Origin: Beverwykella pulmonaria
Lineage: Eukaryota > Ascomycota > Dothideomycetes > Pleosporales > Melanommataceae
Length of the DNA: 64,000 bases
Assembly: GCA_001599595.1 (NCBI GenBank)
Contig: BCHH01000001.1
Coordinates: forward strand, 3,749,068-3,813,067
Direction: 5' to 3'
The translations under genes and the position numbers were made by a program. Of this stretch, positions 23,087 to 35,051 are shown in pieces. The notes under the pieces were generated by a model. That model searched no databases. It saw nothing but the letters and a program-made list of their open reading frames with translations, and was not told the origin of the DNA. The stretch's first letter is position 1. Each line of letters opens with the position of its first letter.

Positions 23087-24000
23087 TCTCCTTACCGCTG
23101 TGACGGTATGATAGGCAGAAGAATCTTCGATACGGTATTTCCCCCGCTGTATATAGTTGTCCGTCCGCCAAAAATAGATTCCGGCCTATCTTCAGGATAT
23201 GCATGCAACCAAGGCCCCAATCCCAGCGAAACTCAAGTCTCGTTGGGATTGTCTACCTCGTCTCGCCCAAAATCCTTCCCGCTGATCTGAATCGCCAGCA
23301 GAAAGCCAGCAGGAAGAATGATGTGCGTGGGCTAAATCTCGACGTCTAGCTCATAAACCTCGTTTGCCTTAAGAGGGAGGATCTAGTCGCGACTGTGGTA
23401 TGGTTGGTACGGAAGACTTCGCTCTAGATCGAGCTTTCGATACGAAGCTCGTAGCCATCCCTGTGCTAACGGTGTGTGCAGATCAGCGGTGCCTTGAAAT
23501 TCGACTTCTCTTCCTTTGGGGGAGAACGCTTGCAACGTCACAAACAAGTCCATGTCTGTTGTTGATGTTGACACAAATAGCTTCGCTGTCAATGGTCCTG
23601 TGATCTCTGTTTCAGATTCAAGGGGAGGAGACAGGAGAGTGAGCGTTTCTCTCTGTGCATCGAAAGACACCGACGTCGCTGTAGCCGGTGCATTCCATGA
23701 AAGAGTTGTTGCATCTTTGTTCGCCGAGACATACATGTCGGCCCATTTGGTGAATGGCAGCGGCCTCGCCTGTTCCTTCCGCACCTCAAAGTTGATAGCA
23801 TCAAAAACCCAGCGACGACGAAGCAAGACCAATCTGGAGATCGTTGGTAGAAATCGTCGTCCAGGAGATGGTCGAGGATTGCTCTGACGATATCTCGACG
23901 ACTAGACTCCAATTGCTTTGGATCCAGCACGGTTGAAGGATTGTCCGAGTCCAATAGTAGTTATTCCCAAGTTTGCCACTGTTGTTCCTGAGATACATTA
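23087..24000 (-). pseudogene. Broken X-Pro dipeptidyl-peptidase/CocE-type (S15) hydrolase
   Basis: On the minus strand, the C-terminal jelly-roll of a CocE/NonD-type hydrolase is readable from about 23720 to 23087. It shows SETEITGPLTAKLFVSTST, DMDLFVTLQAFSPKGREVEF, a HIILPAGFLLAIQISGKDF strand, and a SGGNTVSKILLPII end. Three in-frame stops (TAG near 23383, TAG near 23340, TGA near 23246) interrupt it; the second fits TGG-to-TAG and the third CGA-to-TGA. Upstream, ILDHLLDDDFYQRSPDWS (about 23880) is the alpha/beta-hydrolase cap region, but the segment that should follow (NWGGQG to the helix before the jelly roll) is missing. So there is an internal deletion as well as stops and a frameshift. 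An intact parent gene elsewhere is inferred. Confidence 0.75.
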
Positions 24001-24350
24001 TTCAGTGACTACCGTTCACTGTAAGAACCGGACGTAGCCCAACAGGCTTTACTTTCACAAGACAAGTTCAGCAAAGCGGGCGATATACGACCATAACGTT
24101 GAAAATACGATACACCTTCCCGCTACCACATCCGTGCTACTGGCGCCGCTGTCGGGCTGTCATGCATGGAGTTGTCCACATCGGGTTAGATATTCGGGTG
24201 TGGTGCACCCTTCAATGTCATTACCTCATCCTCCTCAACTTGTGTATCGTACATCCGCGCAAATTTGTCCCTGGGCCCCCGGTGCATCTGCCCCCGCCGT
24301 AGAAGTCTTCCGCTTCCGATCACTTTTTTATTTCTCGCAGTATTGTAAAC

Positions 24351-24424
24351 AGGTAGAGTGTGAGATAGTGACAACGTATATTGTGTTGTAGGTTGGGCGA
24401 AGATGTCCGAGATCTAGCCTTAAG
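24351..24424 (+). repeat. 74-bp direct repeat, copy 1
   Basis: This copy matches the stretch at 25435-25508 at roughly 80-85 percent by eye and in the same orientation. Sequence outside the two 74-base blocks does not match. It has no LTR-type TG/CA ends, so it is not a demonstrated retrotransposon terminus. Confidence 0.85.
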
Positions 24425-25434
24425 GACAGAGAGTAGTGAACTTATTAGTTAATGGATTACCCGCGTGACATGTGTAGTATCCTGGGCTTACATTACCACA
24501 TGGCTATCGAGAGATACAGTGTCGTCACCTTGGCGATTTGATCTTCAAAAGAGGGTAGTTCCCATGGGAGCCTGGATTTTGGGATGATGAGGCCCTGTGA
24601 ATTCACGCGATGTTGACGGTGACTGGGGTTTAGATCAATGTACACTCACATGCAAATAATAATCCCGCTAGCTCTTGAGATAACTCATCTCAGCACTTCA
24701 CCATAAATGTGCGAGCTTCACGGTAATAGAAGAGTCCCCAAGGGCAGCTTTCTCTAGAATGAGCCATGAAAGGAAGCGTAGCCATTTATATTCTCGTATC
24801 GAGGTACTCTAACCGATTTTAACACACAATGTCACGTGTTGCGGGTCTGAAAGTGCTAAGAGGCTCTCTTTGCATTTGTCAAAGATGATAGACAAGGACC
24901 AGCCCATCGCAATCTCGCCATTAAACAAATGTGCTATATCGAGCACGCGGAGGAAAGTTTTGCACCTTGCTTGAAGCTTCTCTGTCCCCCAACGTGAAAG
25001 TTCTCTGACCCATCTCTGCACATCCTGCTGAATGGTTTTAGTAATGTATGCTTCAACTTGGCCTAACTTATCTGTCAGGCGTCTATATTCTTCGATCTCT
25101 TTGTGGTAGATGCTTGAGTCTAGATTGTATTGCATGAAAGCATGTTGAATGGGCTGAATTGGTGGTGATCCGTCGGCATTGACGGTAGGTACTGGCCGGA
25201 CAGGCTTCTCAGGTTTCTAAAGGGGATGATAAGGTCGATCAGGATCGATATATTCCCATACGTCTCCAGCTTCGGCAATCCGTTTGACCATGAAGGTCCA
25301 GAGCTCCCAGCTGGTTGGCCCTTGAAGGATAATGTCTGAGTTGACGGTTTGCTTCGACATATTAGTCGTTCGAGACGATGGTAGGTAGGTATGTAGTCAA
25401 TAAGGCGGATTAGGCCGGGATCATAGCTGTAAGC

Positions 25435-25508
25435 AGCTAGGGTGTGAGATAGAGACAATGTGTATTGTGTTGTGTGTTGGACCAAGATGTCCGAAATCTA
25501 GCCTTAAG
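25435..25508 (+). repeat. 74-bp direct repeat, copy 2
   Basis: Second copy of the repeat, 1,084 bases after copy 1. It overlaps the start of a weak minus-strand ORF (25485-25120). Many of the differences from copy 1 are G/A or C/T. Confidence 0.85.
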
Positions 25509-27367
25509 TAATTTCACACGTCCAGGTTGCTCCGTGATGTCTCGCGTCCCTCAAAGAAGCGCTTGTGATAAATGTAACGAAGGAGCATGAAGAACCACAA
25601 TCGGGTCAGCCGTAGAAGATGTACGGTCATCATCGCCGGATTCTTCCAGAAGGTAGTCGTAGTCCGGCGAAAGCAGGCAGAATCACCTCGAACTACTTCC
25701 GCGGGCTCTGATTTAACCAGCTCTTTAGTCTAGGGATGCCTATCCACGATACTCTGCAGCATATCTTTTTTTGAAGCGGCGCCGCCATACATGGCATGAT
25801 ATAATTGATAAGGGTTTCGCGATTGTGAGGATTGATATGCTAGAAATCGAAAAGACGATCGTGCTCAGAGAATCTCCCGGGAGAGATTCGGAGTGAAGGT
25901 GTAGAGTCTTTCCCATAAGTAGAGCATAATTTGAGTGGAAAATCCATCCTGGACGATTGAAGCCTCGTCCTTTGCTATCGAATAATGTGAAGTACTGGAT
26001 CGGGCCCGGAGAGCTTGAGAAGTAGCCGTGAGATGATGCTCGAATAACCCCGCTCCCTCCATATGTAAGGGTCACTCAATCTAAGCCCTGCATCACGCAT
26101 GAACACGTTCCAGACGAGACGGAATGTGTCTTCAAACGTGTACAGTTAGTTTCGAACTAATCATACGACTGGATCCTCAGACGCAGTAGTTAGCAGGACC
26201 GATAAACTAGATGAGGCAGATGTATTCGCAATTGATACACGAGCAGATGCTATATCAAATCAAAGACAAGTCAACTGTATACGACCAAGTCAAGACTATC
26301 CAAAGCCTTTATTCTCTAATCACCATGGACCAAGAATACAGCGTTCACTTCATCACTACTCCTCTGGTCCTGTTCCTTTGCCTTCTGCATTTCGTGTAAG
26401 CTAACTGGGCTACCATTGACAAAGCTTGGTCTGGTGTTGTGGAACCTTGTGTCGAAGAGATTGAAACGCTTGAGTAGCTTCTCCGCAGGCTGTTTAAATG
26501 CGGGCAGACACGATGCGATAAGTCCAACAACATCTTCTAATTTTGCGTACATGGAGGACTTTACGGTGACTTGTATTGGGTCGCCCTTTCCGTGATCGTT
26601 GAATGTAGTCATCTTAGCGCAGGCCATGGAAGTTGCGAGAAGGTCTGTTGCTATTCTGTCGAAGCTGGAACAAGAAGAGAGATATGTTAAGAAGTAATTC
26701 GTCAGACCATACGAAAAACATCCCTAAAGCTGAGCGAGGATATCACCAATCTTTCTCGGATTGAGATCAATATCTACATGGAGATATTATCCAGACTTTT
26801 CAGAGTATTTGAAGCGTTGCGGAGCACAGAGTAAATTGAGATAGCTGAATGCCTGAACAAAGCGTTACAAAATGGTTGCCGATACGCAGTACTACTCTTC
26901 ATCAGGGAGCCTTTCCTAGCCCTTTTCGACGCGCATTGGCCGGCGAAAACAATATCGTGGGTGGTGTTTCTTGCACCTCCAGTACTTTGCTTGCTGTGCT
27001 CTTTTAACACAGAATGATAGAAATCCCTGATTCTCGGTCTTCGTTACTGCTGCAGAGCTTGCTTGGAGTTGGTCTTTGTATTGCTTCTTTGCCCGGGAAC
27101 AAAATGTTCGAAGTAATGCTACATATGTCAGTAATACTTCGCTGGCTGAGGCTGGTAATGAGAAGACATGACCCAGGGAGTGACTTTCGATGAGTTTGAA
27201 AAGAAAAGACCGCATCTGGTTAAAAAGAATGGATATGTAGGATAATAGGCAAGTGATGAAATAGTCCCCGCGCGTTCTAAGGGCTGTAAGCTTTCGTCCA
27301 AGCTGAAGATTTTGATCCTTCCCAAGTGAGGTAAGTTTAACCAGAATAATTGCTCAAATGCTTCAAA

Positions 27368-29147
27368 TCATCTTTCTCGTTTAAAGCGTGCCCACTCTGT
27401 CGCTTCGTCAGTCGAGGTGTCGCAGATGACTCCGGCGTTCTTCGGATCGTCGTCTGATAGGTTCTGGTCGTCAAACTGCTGTAAAAGTCCCGAAGGCCTT
27501 GAAGATACCGTGTCAGATTTCTGCAGATGTTCCAGCGCGGGGTCCGGTATCCAGTCATCAATTGCTCCCCGAATTTTTTTCAGGAGCTGAAGGCCTTCAT
27601 CCAGGACGTTGAGGTAGAATTGACGGCATTTCCATCTATACCTACCCTTGCGAGCCCTAAAGTCGAACGCATCAATCTCTTCTCGCCAACACATTGTATT
27701 TTGACCCTCGATTATCGGTTGGTGTCCGTATAATCTGACCATACGGTGATCATGAGATATTGAGTATGTCAATATTTTTCCATGAAGTTCTTGTTCTCTC
27801 CCAATGAGCCTGAAGAGTGCAACTAGGCCCCGTAAAGCGACAGTATGGCTATGAGCATTCTCCCGATCCGCAATATCAAGTCCAATGTTTCCACGTTTCA
27901 CTTCGCGTGTTATGAATGGGAAGAGCATGTAATATGTAGCTCTGAAATGGGATTTGTCGCCCAAATCACCAAGGAAAGGCTGAAGCTTTTCGAGTTGCTC
28001 GGTTGAAAATGCAGATATTTTGAATCCTACGGCCGAGTCCGGTTGAGGGCGGGTTTGGGTGATTTTTTTGCAATTGTTCCATCTTTCATCAACACTTTGG
28101 ATAAAGGGTTTGAACTTTGTGTCCCGAATAGCCATCACTTCGACACTAGGAAACAACAGCTGCGAAATCGATTCGTTAATCATCGCTTCGTTGCGATCTT
28201 GAATCAGGTCCATAGTCGCCTCAAAATGGTCGTCGCTGAATAGAGAATCTCTTGGTATTGGCTGCTCTTTCTCAAGTAGCACCCGACAGAGCTCATCGTT
28301 AAACTCCTTGATATCTTCCGAGACCTCGCCTCGATATTCTTTCATGAAGCTTCCATTCGCTTCAAGTATGGTGGCATACCGTGTATCCTGGTACCCCTGA
28401 TCGCTTGTCGAGCTGGATGCGTTACTGGATGAGGATCGCTTTCGTTGCATGGTTTTCTTTTCCGCAAGTAAACGATGTATGTTTTCGAGATGGTCGTAGT
28501 CAAGGAGGTCTTTCGTATGATGTTGTACCGCGCTTGCCTCGTCCGCAACTCTCTCTGCCCACTCTGTTATATCCAAGGTGTTGCAAAGGACGAAGTCACC
28601 GACAACTTTCGAGTCGACGGTTTCACTGCTCGGAAGTAAGGGTCGACACCGTTTGTGTGATTGCTTTATCGGATCGAGGTTGTCCTCTCGAGCTCTCTTT
28701 CTTGAGTTTACATGTCGCTGTCGTTTTCGAAGGGGTTGGGTTGAAGAAAGTTCCGCTGTCGCTCGACTTTGCTTCTGACCTGTTGTTGGTTTCTCAACTT
28801 CGGGTTCTCGAGATCGTTTTCGTGTCGCCACTTTCTCGGCGAAGGATGCGGTTATTTGAATGCGATTGCTAGTTCGGGGGCGTGAGCTTCTTCGCAACGA
28901 ATTGCCCTCAGTAGCTTGTTCCTATATATTGTTAGATCACTTGTAACGACAGAAACTGTCATACACCTGCATGTTGTTGCTTGTTATCCTTCTGGGATGT
29001 AGGCTCTTTCTCAATCGCCAGCTTCTTCTCGGTACAGGAGTTTGGGCGGCGGGTAGAACGTGTGCGGCTTCCTAGATGCGCTTCGAAACGTTAGAACGCA
29101 CTCACAACAAGATGTAGTTACATACCTTTATCCTTTGAGGTTGGCAT
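27368..29147 (-). CDS. DUF7924-like fungal protein, possible PD-(D/E)XK-type nuclease fold
   Basis: Main exon about 28910-27368, with two short upstream exons from the ATG at 29147 (MPTSKDKG; SRTRSTRRPNS). The second junction needs a less usual AAG acceptor near 28923 to stay in frame. The N-terminus is Arg/Lys/Ser-rich and NLS-like (about the first 100 residues). The C-terminal half has the blocks PFITREVKRGNIGLDIADREN, TVALRGLVALFRL, ILTYSISHDHRMVRLYGHQPI and FDFRARKGRYRWKCRQFYLNV, which I associate with the fungal DUF7924 domain, thought to adopt a restriction-endonuclease-like fold. The EVK in PFITREVKRG would be the expected E-x-K. Function is unknown; the domain recurs in variable genomic islands. 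It borders decayed repeat-rich DNA, which suggests an accessory locus. The family call is moderately sure, the nuclease fold less so. Confidence 0.7.
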
Positions 29148-29522
29148 AGTCTTTTCTAGGCGGCTAGAATTCTCGAACTGGTAGCCATGCAGATTAGGGT
29201 TGAGATATCAACAGGCTTATTACCAAGCTACTGTGATGATGCGACGCACGTGCTTTTCAACGTGATCCCCGCACTCTGAGCACATCTGCACATCTCCTTC
29301 CATACGAATTCACCATCACTCCTTAGCATAGGGTAACATCAATATGCTTTCTTTTCCATATCCATCGGGATATTGGGGTGATTGCAAATAGGCAGATGCG
29401 CTGCTTGAGTATCAAGTGTACCTAAATCTCAGTTGCACTTCGCATCAAGGGAGAATTGGGTTGCAATGAGTCGATTTGCTTTCAGATCGTCACCAACATG
29501 AACGGAGAGATTAATTAAGGAG

Positions 29523-30120
29523 ATGCGCTCCGTGATTGATCGTAGTTTGGTAAAGTCAGTAGTCAAACTATGGTCTATCATCAAGGAAGGCTACAACGAT
29601 AGGATGAGGGAATACACCCTGAAGCACAAAGCCTTATCCGACCTGAACACACACATCGAACCAACAGTCGACCAAAGCAACCTGCTAATCATCAAGGACC
29701 TTATCACACCATACAAGAAGCTAAAGGCCTTGAAGGTGAAGCTAGAACCACCAGCAAGGCAACTAAAGCAGAGCGCACATAGCCAAGGCACATTCAAAGC
29801 TTAGTGAGTTCCTCACAAATCCATCAGAGAACACCATGTAGAAGCACAGCACGTGATCAGCTATCTATATGGCACCAAAATTATGCCTTCAGATACTCAG
29901 CTGGCTCACTCAATCTTACTGAATCAGTGTTCCAAGGAGTATCGGATGCAGCCTTTGCTAATAATCGTATGATGATCCTGACTGAGTCAGCTGTCTTTGA
30001 AATGTGGCGAATCCAGTGTGTCACCCCTGGCTGTGTTGCTGCCCGAGCCCCCTACCATCTTTCAAAGAAATCAAGGCAGGAGGTGGTAAAATCTGGTGGG
30101 TCGAGTTCCGCCTCTTCCTT
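29523..30120 (+). mobile_element. Ty1/copia retrotransposon remnant (gag piece joined to RNase H piece)
   Basis: The first frame (29523-29804) ends in ALSDLNTHIEPTVDQSNLLI with LITPYKKLKALK, a gag (UBN2-like) segment. The following sequence (about 29830-29960) reads in two frames as HVISYLYGTK, YAFRYSAGSLN, FQGVSDAAFANN, matching the copia integrase-to-RNase H end of pol (the DAAFA motif carries a catalytic Asp). The part between gag and RNase H is missing, and a short 18-bp tandem repeat follows at 30171-30206. No LTRs were found. It is a dead internal-deletion derivative. Confidence 0.6.
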
Positions 30121-30170
30121 CTATACGAGGATTGAATGTAGCGCGCTCGAACATGCAGGATTTGCTTCAG

Positions 30171-30206
30171 CAATAGCCTTGACAAAGTCAATAGCCTTGA
30201 CAAAGT
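30171..30206. repeat. 18-bp tandem duplication
   Basis: Two copies of an 18-base unit (aatagccttgacaaagtc) in tandem, next to the copia remnant. Confidence 0.85.
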
Positions 30207-30223
30207 CATATTGTGGGTTTTAG

Positions 30224-31507
30224 TCGTCTGTACCCATGAAGGGGAGCTAGCCAAAGTAGGATATATGGTAGAACACGTGTGACACGTGACAGAAAGGACA
30301 CCTTCTCCCGCGAAGCAGTCAAACATGCAACTCAATGAATAAGTTAGTATTGACACAAAACTATTTTCGTCGGTTGGCAGCCAAGGTTTCCTAAACTGAG
30401 CCCCTGCGTAAACTTGACAAAATCTATGAAGAATCGACCAACATAGCAGGGCCTGGACGCGGCGACTTTAGCCCAATAAGCTTGGGAGCCTGAATATGGA
30501 ACTAAGCAGCGGCTTTGCAGCCTGAGCCAAAGTTGAGCCGGGTAAAATAATACTGTGTACTTCTCACATATATCTTAAACAGGCATGTTTCAGTCCCCTC
30601 TAGGCCTCTTTTAGTAAGGGCCGAGTTTGGTCACAATTCTTAAGATTTTATACGCTGAAAAAGGGATATATTTCTTGCCATCGAAGGGTGTCCTTATACC
30701 GGGTATTTCGCTGCAATACCAACATCGTACCATATCATATCATCCATTGCAGTTCGCTAACCATGCATCCCAGACGCCAAGCCCACAATGCCATCTCCTC
30801 TTACCAAAATCACAACTCCGCAAAAGCAATGCACCCCAGATCTAGTCCAATGCGACGGTAAGAAAAGGAAAATATCGAACGAGGGAAAGGTGGTGCGACC
30901 ATCAGTGTGGGTACACCCCCACTATTTGCGTCGGGCAGCGAGAAATATTCACCGCTACGTCGGAATGGTATCCGTGGTTGGGCAATGTGGCGCCTGAAAT
31001 ACTCGGAATTCGGAGAGCAAACCGTAGCTGGACCTTCTTGCAGCGAAAGGATATCGGAAAATCTCTTCATAGGTCAAGACGAAAATCCGGAGGGAATACC
31101 CGAGGTCCTCTGCATATACGAAAGAGGAGAGGAGGTTAAGAGTGAACGGATTTGCTGTGTCCGCTGAAGTTGGAGGGGAAAACGTTCGTAGTCATCCTTC
31201 TAGAAGAGTGGGCGTGATCGCCCCATTTGGAGAGGCGACAAGCTGTCAAAAGCTGACATCCACAATGCGCTAGTACAGCCTCCGCCAAAGTGCGCCGAGG
31301 TCATGCGATCCAGATCCCGAGGAGATACAGTTTTCATGATCGGCCCTAAGATTGCGGGGTTGACGTAACTGCACCCTCTGTGCTCTGATTCCCTGATACG
31401 GTGTCGTTCCTGCAGGTGGCGCACGAGCAAATTGTTGCGACGAGCACCCAAACAGAAAAATCTTCGCTGTTCGTTGCCTTTGGTAGGCGAGTCCCAGCAA
31501 GATTTTA
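30224..31507. other. Intergenic, one weak plus-strand ORF
   Basis: About 1.3 kb. At 30907-31167 a plus-strand frame encodes about 86 residues (SGSEKYSPLRRNGIRGWAM); it has no ATG and a TAA upstream, so it is at most an exon. No domain was recognised and no gene is called. The rest is AT-rich flank of the copia remnant. Confidence 0.25.
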
Positions 31508-32971
31508 CTACTCGTCGTTTGCAGTCATTGCAACCCATCTATTCGGCATACTGCTCTGGCTCGGAAGGGAAGATGATTTGTTGGAGCTCGGTTTCCTTGG
31601 CGGAAGCCAAATCCGCGCCCTCCCGACTGCCTTCGCATCCAGCTTTCCGACGCGCCGCATATTCATCTCGAGCACAATGACACGTAGGAAGTCGGAGTTT
31701 TCTCTTGGCTCCCGCTGGCGGACGGCCGGCACCGGTGACGCAGCCCTCCCGGCTTCCGAAAATGGATCCGGGCCTCTTCGTTTGCGGCTAGAAGAGCGGC
31801 TGCGGCGGTCGTACGTTTGCATCTGGATCATAGGCGCGCTCGTATCAATGTCGGCGTCTAACATGAAGGAGTCATGGAGCTGCATGGATAGTTCCGAGGG
31901 AGAGATGGGGGGAGATTGGGGGTTCAGGTAACGCCGAAGAGCGGGCGATGGCAGGCCTTGCAGCTGTTTCGGGCGCATTTCGCTCGTAAAACTGGGGGAT
32001 AGCAGGGATCGAGTGAGGAGATCGTCGGGTGGAACGCTGGGCGCGGTAAAATTCGAAAATGATTTGGCGGCGGACTTGAGCGCTTGAAGCGACGCGGTAA
32101 GGTTGGATTTGAAAGATTTGAATCGGTCGGTTGAGGCGGGCGATGATGTTACAATGTCCGTGATTTCCAGGTTGGCGAGTTCCTCGCAATCATCGGGCGA
32201 GAAGTGCAGCAGCGGATGGTCGAGAATGCAGTCCTCCTTGGGCGGCGACTGAACGATTTTCTCCCTGCGGTGTCCGTAGGATTCGGGCGTGCTCAAGTTG
32301 TCCCATGTAGAGCTGAAAGACGGTGCATCGAGATCCAGAGACGGCGGTATTGTTGATATGGACTCGCTCGAGACAGACCTAGTGGTCATCGAATCCTGCT
32401 CTTGTTCCATGCTCCGCAGGCTGCCATATTCGTCATCAGAGTCGTCCACACGTCCAAGCAAAATATCCAACGGGGAGCCAACCACCGACAACGCCTGATC
32501 GGGATGATCCTGCTTCCACTCCATGATCAGCTCGTCCATTGATATGCTCCTTTCCATGGTCGAAGCGCCCTTGAGGCGGCGAGCGGGCATTCTGGGAATC
32601 GCGGTGACGGCCAGCAACGCGGCGACGGCTGGCGGAATAGCATCTGGCCGGTGGTTGTTTGGTACGCGTTGAGGACGGCCACCGTGCTGTCCCCGTGTCC
32701 TCATCGTCTCGGTTGAGGATGCTGTTCTCATAGGCGTTCGCGGTGGTATGACCACGGGTGCTGAATGCATGGGCGCTGGGTGCGTGGGCGCTGGAGACGA
32801 GGTCGGCGCCGGTGCTACGTTGGACATGGTTTCTTTCCTCTTGTCTGTTCGGCTTCTGGGTATGGTAGTCGGCGCGGGCCTCGCTGTTCTTCCTCCCATC
32901 TTCTCTTGTGACTTGCGCGTGGGAGACGGCAAGGGTGAATGAAGGAATGGATAGGACCTTGGCACCATCAT
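31508..32971 (-). CDS. Conserved fungal Ser/Pro-rich protein of unknown function
   Basis: A single exon of 487 residues (MMVPRSYPFLHS start). The first 130 residues are Pro/Thr/Ser-rich and disordered. Conserved-looking blocks follow: MDELIMEWKQDHPDQAL, ILDHPLLHFSPDDCEEL, RFKSFKSNLTASLQALKSA, and a C-terminal DFLRVIVLEMNMRRVGKLD with GRARIWLPPR. The last block recurs in Pezizomycotina proteins of unknown role that I recall as hypothetical. No membrane segment or enzyme motif is seen; a regulatory or scaffold role is only a guess. The start is the first ATG of the frame, and downstream ATGs are possible. Confidence 0.7.
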   Translation of the reverse strand: MMVPRSYPFLHSPLPSPTRKSQEKMGGRTARPAPTTIPRSRTDKRKETMSNVAPAPTSSPAPTHPAPMHSAPVVIPPRTPMRTASSTETMRTRGQHGGRPQRVPNNHRPDAIPPAVAALLAVTAIPRMPARRLKGASTMERSISMDELIMEWKQDHPDQALSVVGSPLDILLGRVDDSDDEYGSLRSMEQEQDSMTTRSVSSESISTIPPSLDLDAPSFSSTWDNLSTPESYGHRREKIVQSPPKEDCILDHPLLHFSPDDCEELANLEITDIVTSSPASTDRFKSFKSNLTASLQALKSAAKSFSNFTAPSVPPDDLLTRSLLSPSFTSEMRPKQLQGLPSPALRRYLNPQSPPISPSELSMQLHDSFMLDADIDTSAPMIQMQTYDRRSRSSSRKRRGPDPFSEAGRAASPVPAVRQREPRENSDFLRVIVLEMNMRRVGKLDAKAVGRARIWLPPRKPSSNKSSSLPSQSSMPNRWVAMTANDE

Positions 32972-35051
32972 TGTATGGAGACGTGCCCTGGCTGGCGTCT
33001 CTCTCGTGACTAACGGCTTGCTGGCACCAAGGATGATTAAAAGTTTGCTGTGACGTTGCTCGGTACAGGGCCCGAAAGCTTTACGTTATTGCTGCGGCAG
33101 GATTGGACGGGACGAAGTAGTGGTAACATCAGGCCGACAGGGATGGTTCGGGGCTGTCCGAGTGCTGCGGACGTTGTCTATGGATAAAGAGGGAGCACGT
33201 CTTCTCAAGTGAGTGAGGGTGACAGTCAAGGTAAAGGAGGGCCGCGGCAGTGGTGGTGGTGGAGCGCGGCGGGGAGCGATTGATAAGGTGTCTGGGGGAG
33301 GACTGAGATGATGACGGATGGTATCGGGCTGCTCCTGATAAAGGACTCGGGGGCGGGATTTGGGACTCGAGTCGCGTGGGCAGCAGCATCCAACAAGGTT
33401 TCTAGATTCCGCCTCAGTGCTCAGCACTCTGCGTTACTTCTGCGCGCCCGTCACGGATCACAGGGCGTCCGCTGGGCCACCACTCAACGCAGGCACGGCT
33501 CACTCAACGCAGGCACAGGTCACCACTCACAGCTCACCTCACATCTCCTGCCAGCGTGTCCTCTGACTTCGTGGCCTCACGCACGGTGACCACGCGGCCG
33601 AACATGCCGACGGCATCTCCAGCCCTCTCTGTCCAAGAGGTACAACTCTCCACCCCCAGGCTCCCGCTGCACACGACCCAGCGGCCCCTTCTGGGGCGCA
33701 CGCGGGATCGCTCCGAGACTGGCTGGTCGCAAATCTAGAAGGACTCTAATCGGGATGGCGCCGCCTGATTGGCCTGCCGCCTCTCCGCGATGTGCGCTGC
33801 AGGGCTGAGCGTGGCGTGGGGCTGGCGTTCAACGGGCCTTCAGGTGCTGGTGGGATGATAGTGGGACGATAGGGCCTTGCAACCACAAGGGGCCCGATCC
33901 CCTTCTCTGCCACTGGCACCGGTAGTGATGACTCGATAATAAATCATAACCAAGATCAAGACAGTCGTTGACAGCGGTTGCACACAGGCTCCATCCGGTT
34001 TCATGGAGCTGCAAGATCCCGCCGCCTGGCCTCTCACAGCCTCCATCCTTATCTCTCCCCGACACCACACCTGCGGACATCATGCACGCAAGTCTTTCGT
34101 GCAGCAAAACATCACCGCCGTCCTGCATACCCCACAGCCAGCCTTTTTGGCCATCATATCCTGGGGCCATCGTGACTCTTTCAGCAATCATACCCCAGTA
34201 CCCGCCCGTTCCGCAGCAAGTCATGCACGCCCAACGTCTATTTCCCTCACCACACAGATGGCACAGTTGTTCAATATATTTTTGCATTTCTCCGCCTTCA
34301 CTTCAGCCGTAGTAGTGTACACCTAAGCTTGCGCAACCAGCCTCCCATCCGCCCACCAATACCAATGCAGTAAGCCCTCCCACCGCCGCCCTCCCACACG
34401 GAAACCAATAAGCAAACACCTGCGTGATCAAACAAGACAGCACACGCTCGCACACCAGAAGAACGCCGCCCCACCACCGAAAGTCCCATAGAAAACAGAG
34501 GTAGAAAGAACCTGGACCAGCCGCATCCGAGACGAGACGCTCACACACTTTGTATCGTAATGCGATAAGGGGTACAAGAAAACATGTACAACCTCGCCAA
34601 GCCATGCCGCTCTACGTGGCGACTCTCGCGTCCAGTCAAGTTGAAGGGAAGAGAAAATTTTCGAAAACCACATGCCACCCCTTAATACAATAAATTACAA
34701 AGAAGGAGATCAAAGAAGAAGATCAGAAAAGAAGTGAAAAGGGTTTGCACCAACAAGGTACAGCGCAAGAAAGCGATCGTGACTCAATCGATCAATGACC
34801 CTGAAAAGAAATCCTATCAAACCAAAACGGAAGGACATGGAATATCATTTCAAAAACGTGGCACATCAAGTGTCAGTAACGGGTCGTAAGGGCGTAGACC
34901 CAAAAGAGAAGGCCGAAGCGGACGGTCCTGGGTCGTGGCATTCAGATCAGCAAGTTGGAGGCCAACAGGCTGAATCGAATCCAATGCTGCCTTTCGTATG
35001 CGCCAAAAAAAGTTTTTCCCCCCAGGTCGTAGTGGTATTGCGATAAATGAC
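32972..35051. other. Intergenic 2.1 kb with simple repeats, no gene supported
   Basis: Between two minus-strand genes. ORFs up to 150 codons occur in several frames but overlap and lack domains. A tandem pair of an 18-base unit lies at about 33482-33517. It contains the promoter of the 32971 gene and the 3' flank of Ase1. Confidence 0.3.

Larger units (their letters stand above)
24001..27367. other. Gene-poor decayed region with ORF fragments on the minus strand
   Basis: About 3.4 kb of AT-rich sequence. Protein-like fragments appear on the minus strand without a coherent gene. At 25135-24809, 108 residues have a helical look (EEYRRLTDKLGQVEAYI). At 26140-25720 there is a frame with an interior stop (ETFRLVWNVF-like block). 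At 26627-26316, one frame (KLEDVVGLIASCLPAFKQP) faintly resembles the last membrane helix of Pth11-like rhodopsins; this is a weak guess. Fragments at 27325-26774 share no recognised family. Flanking 74-bp direct repeats are listed separately. Confidence 0.35.

Noticed and set aside
24351..25508. LTR pair of a retrotransposon
   Set aside because: Repeats are only 74 bp with no TG/CA ends, no primer-binding site or polypurine tract, and no gag-pol between them.
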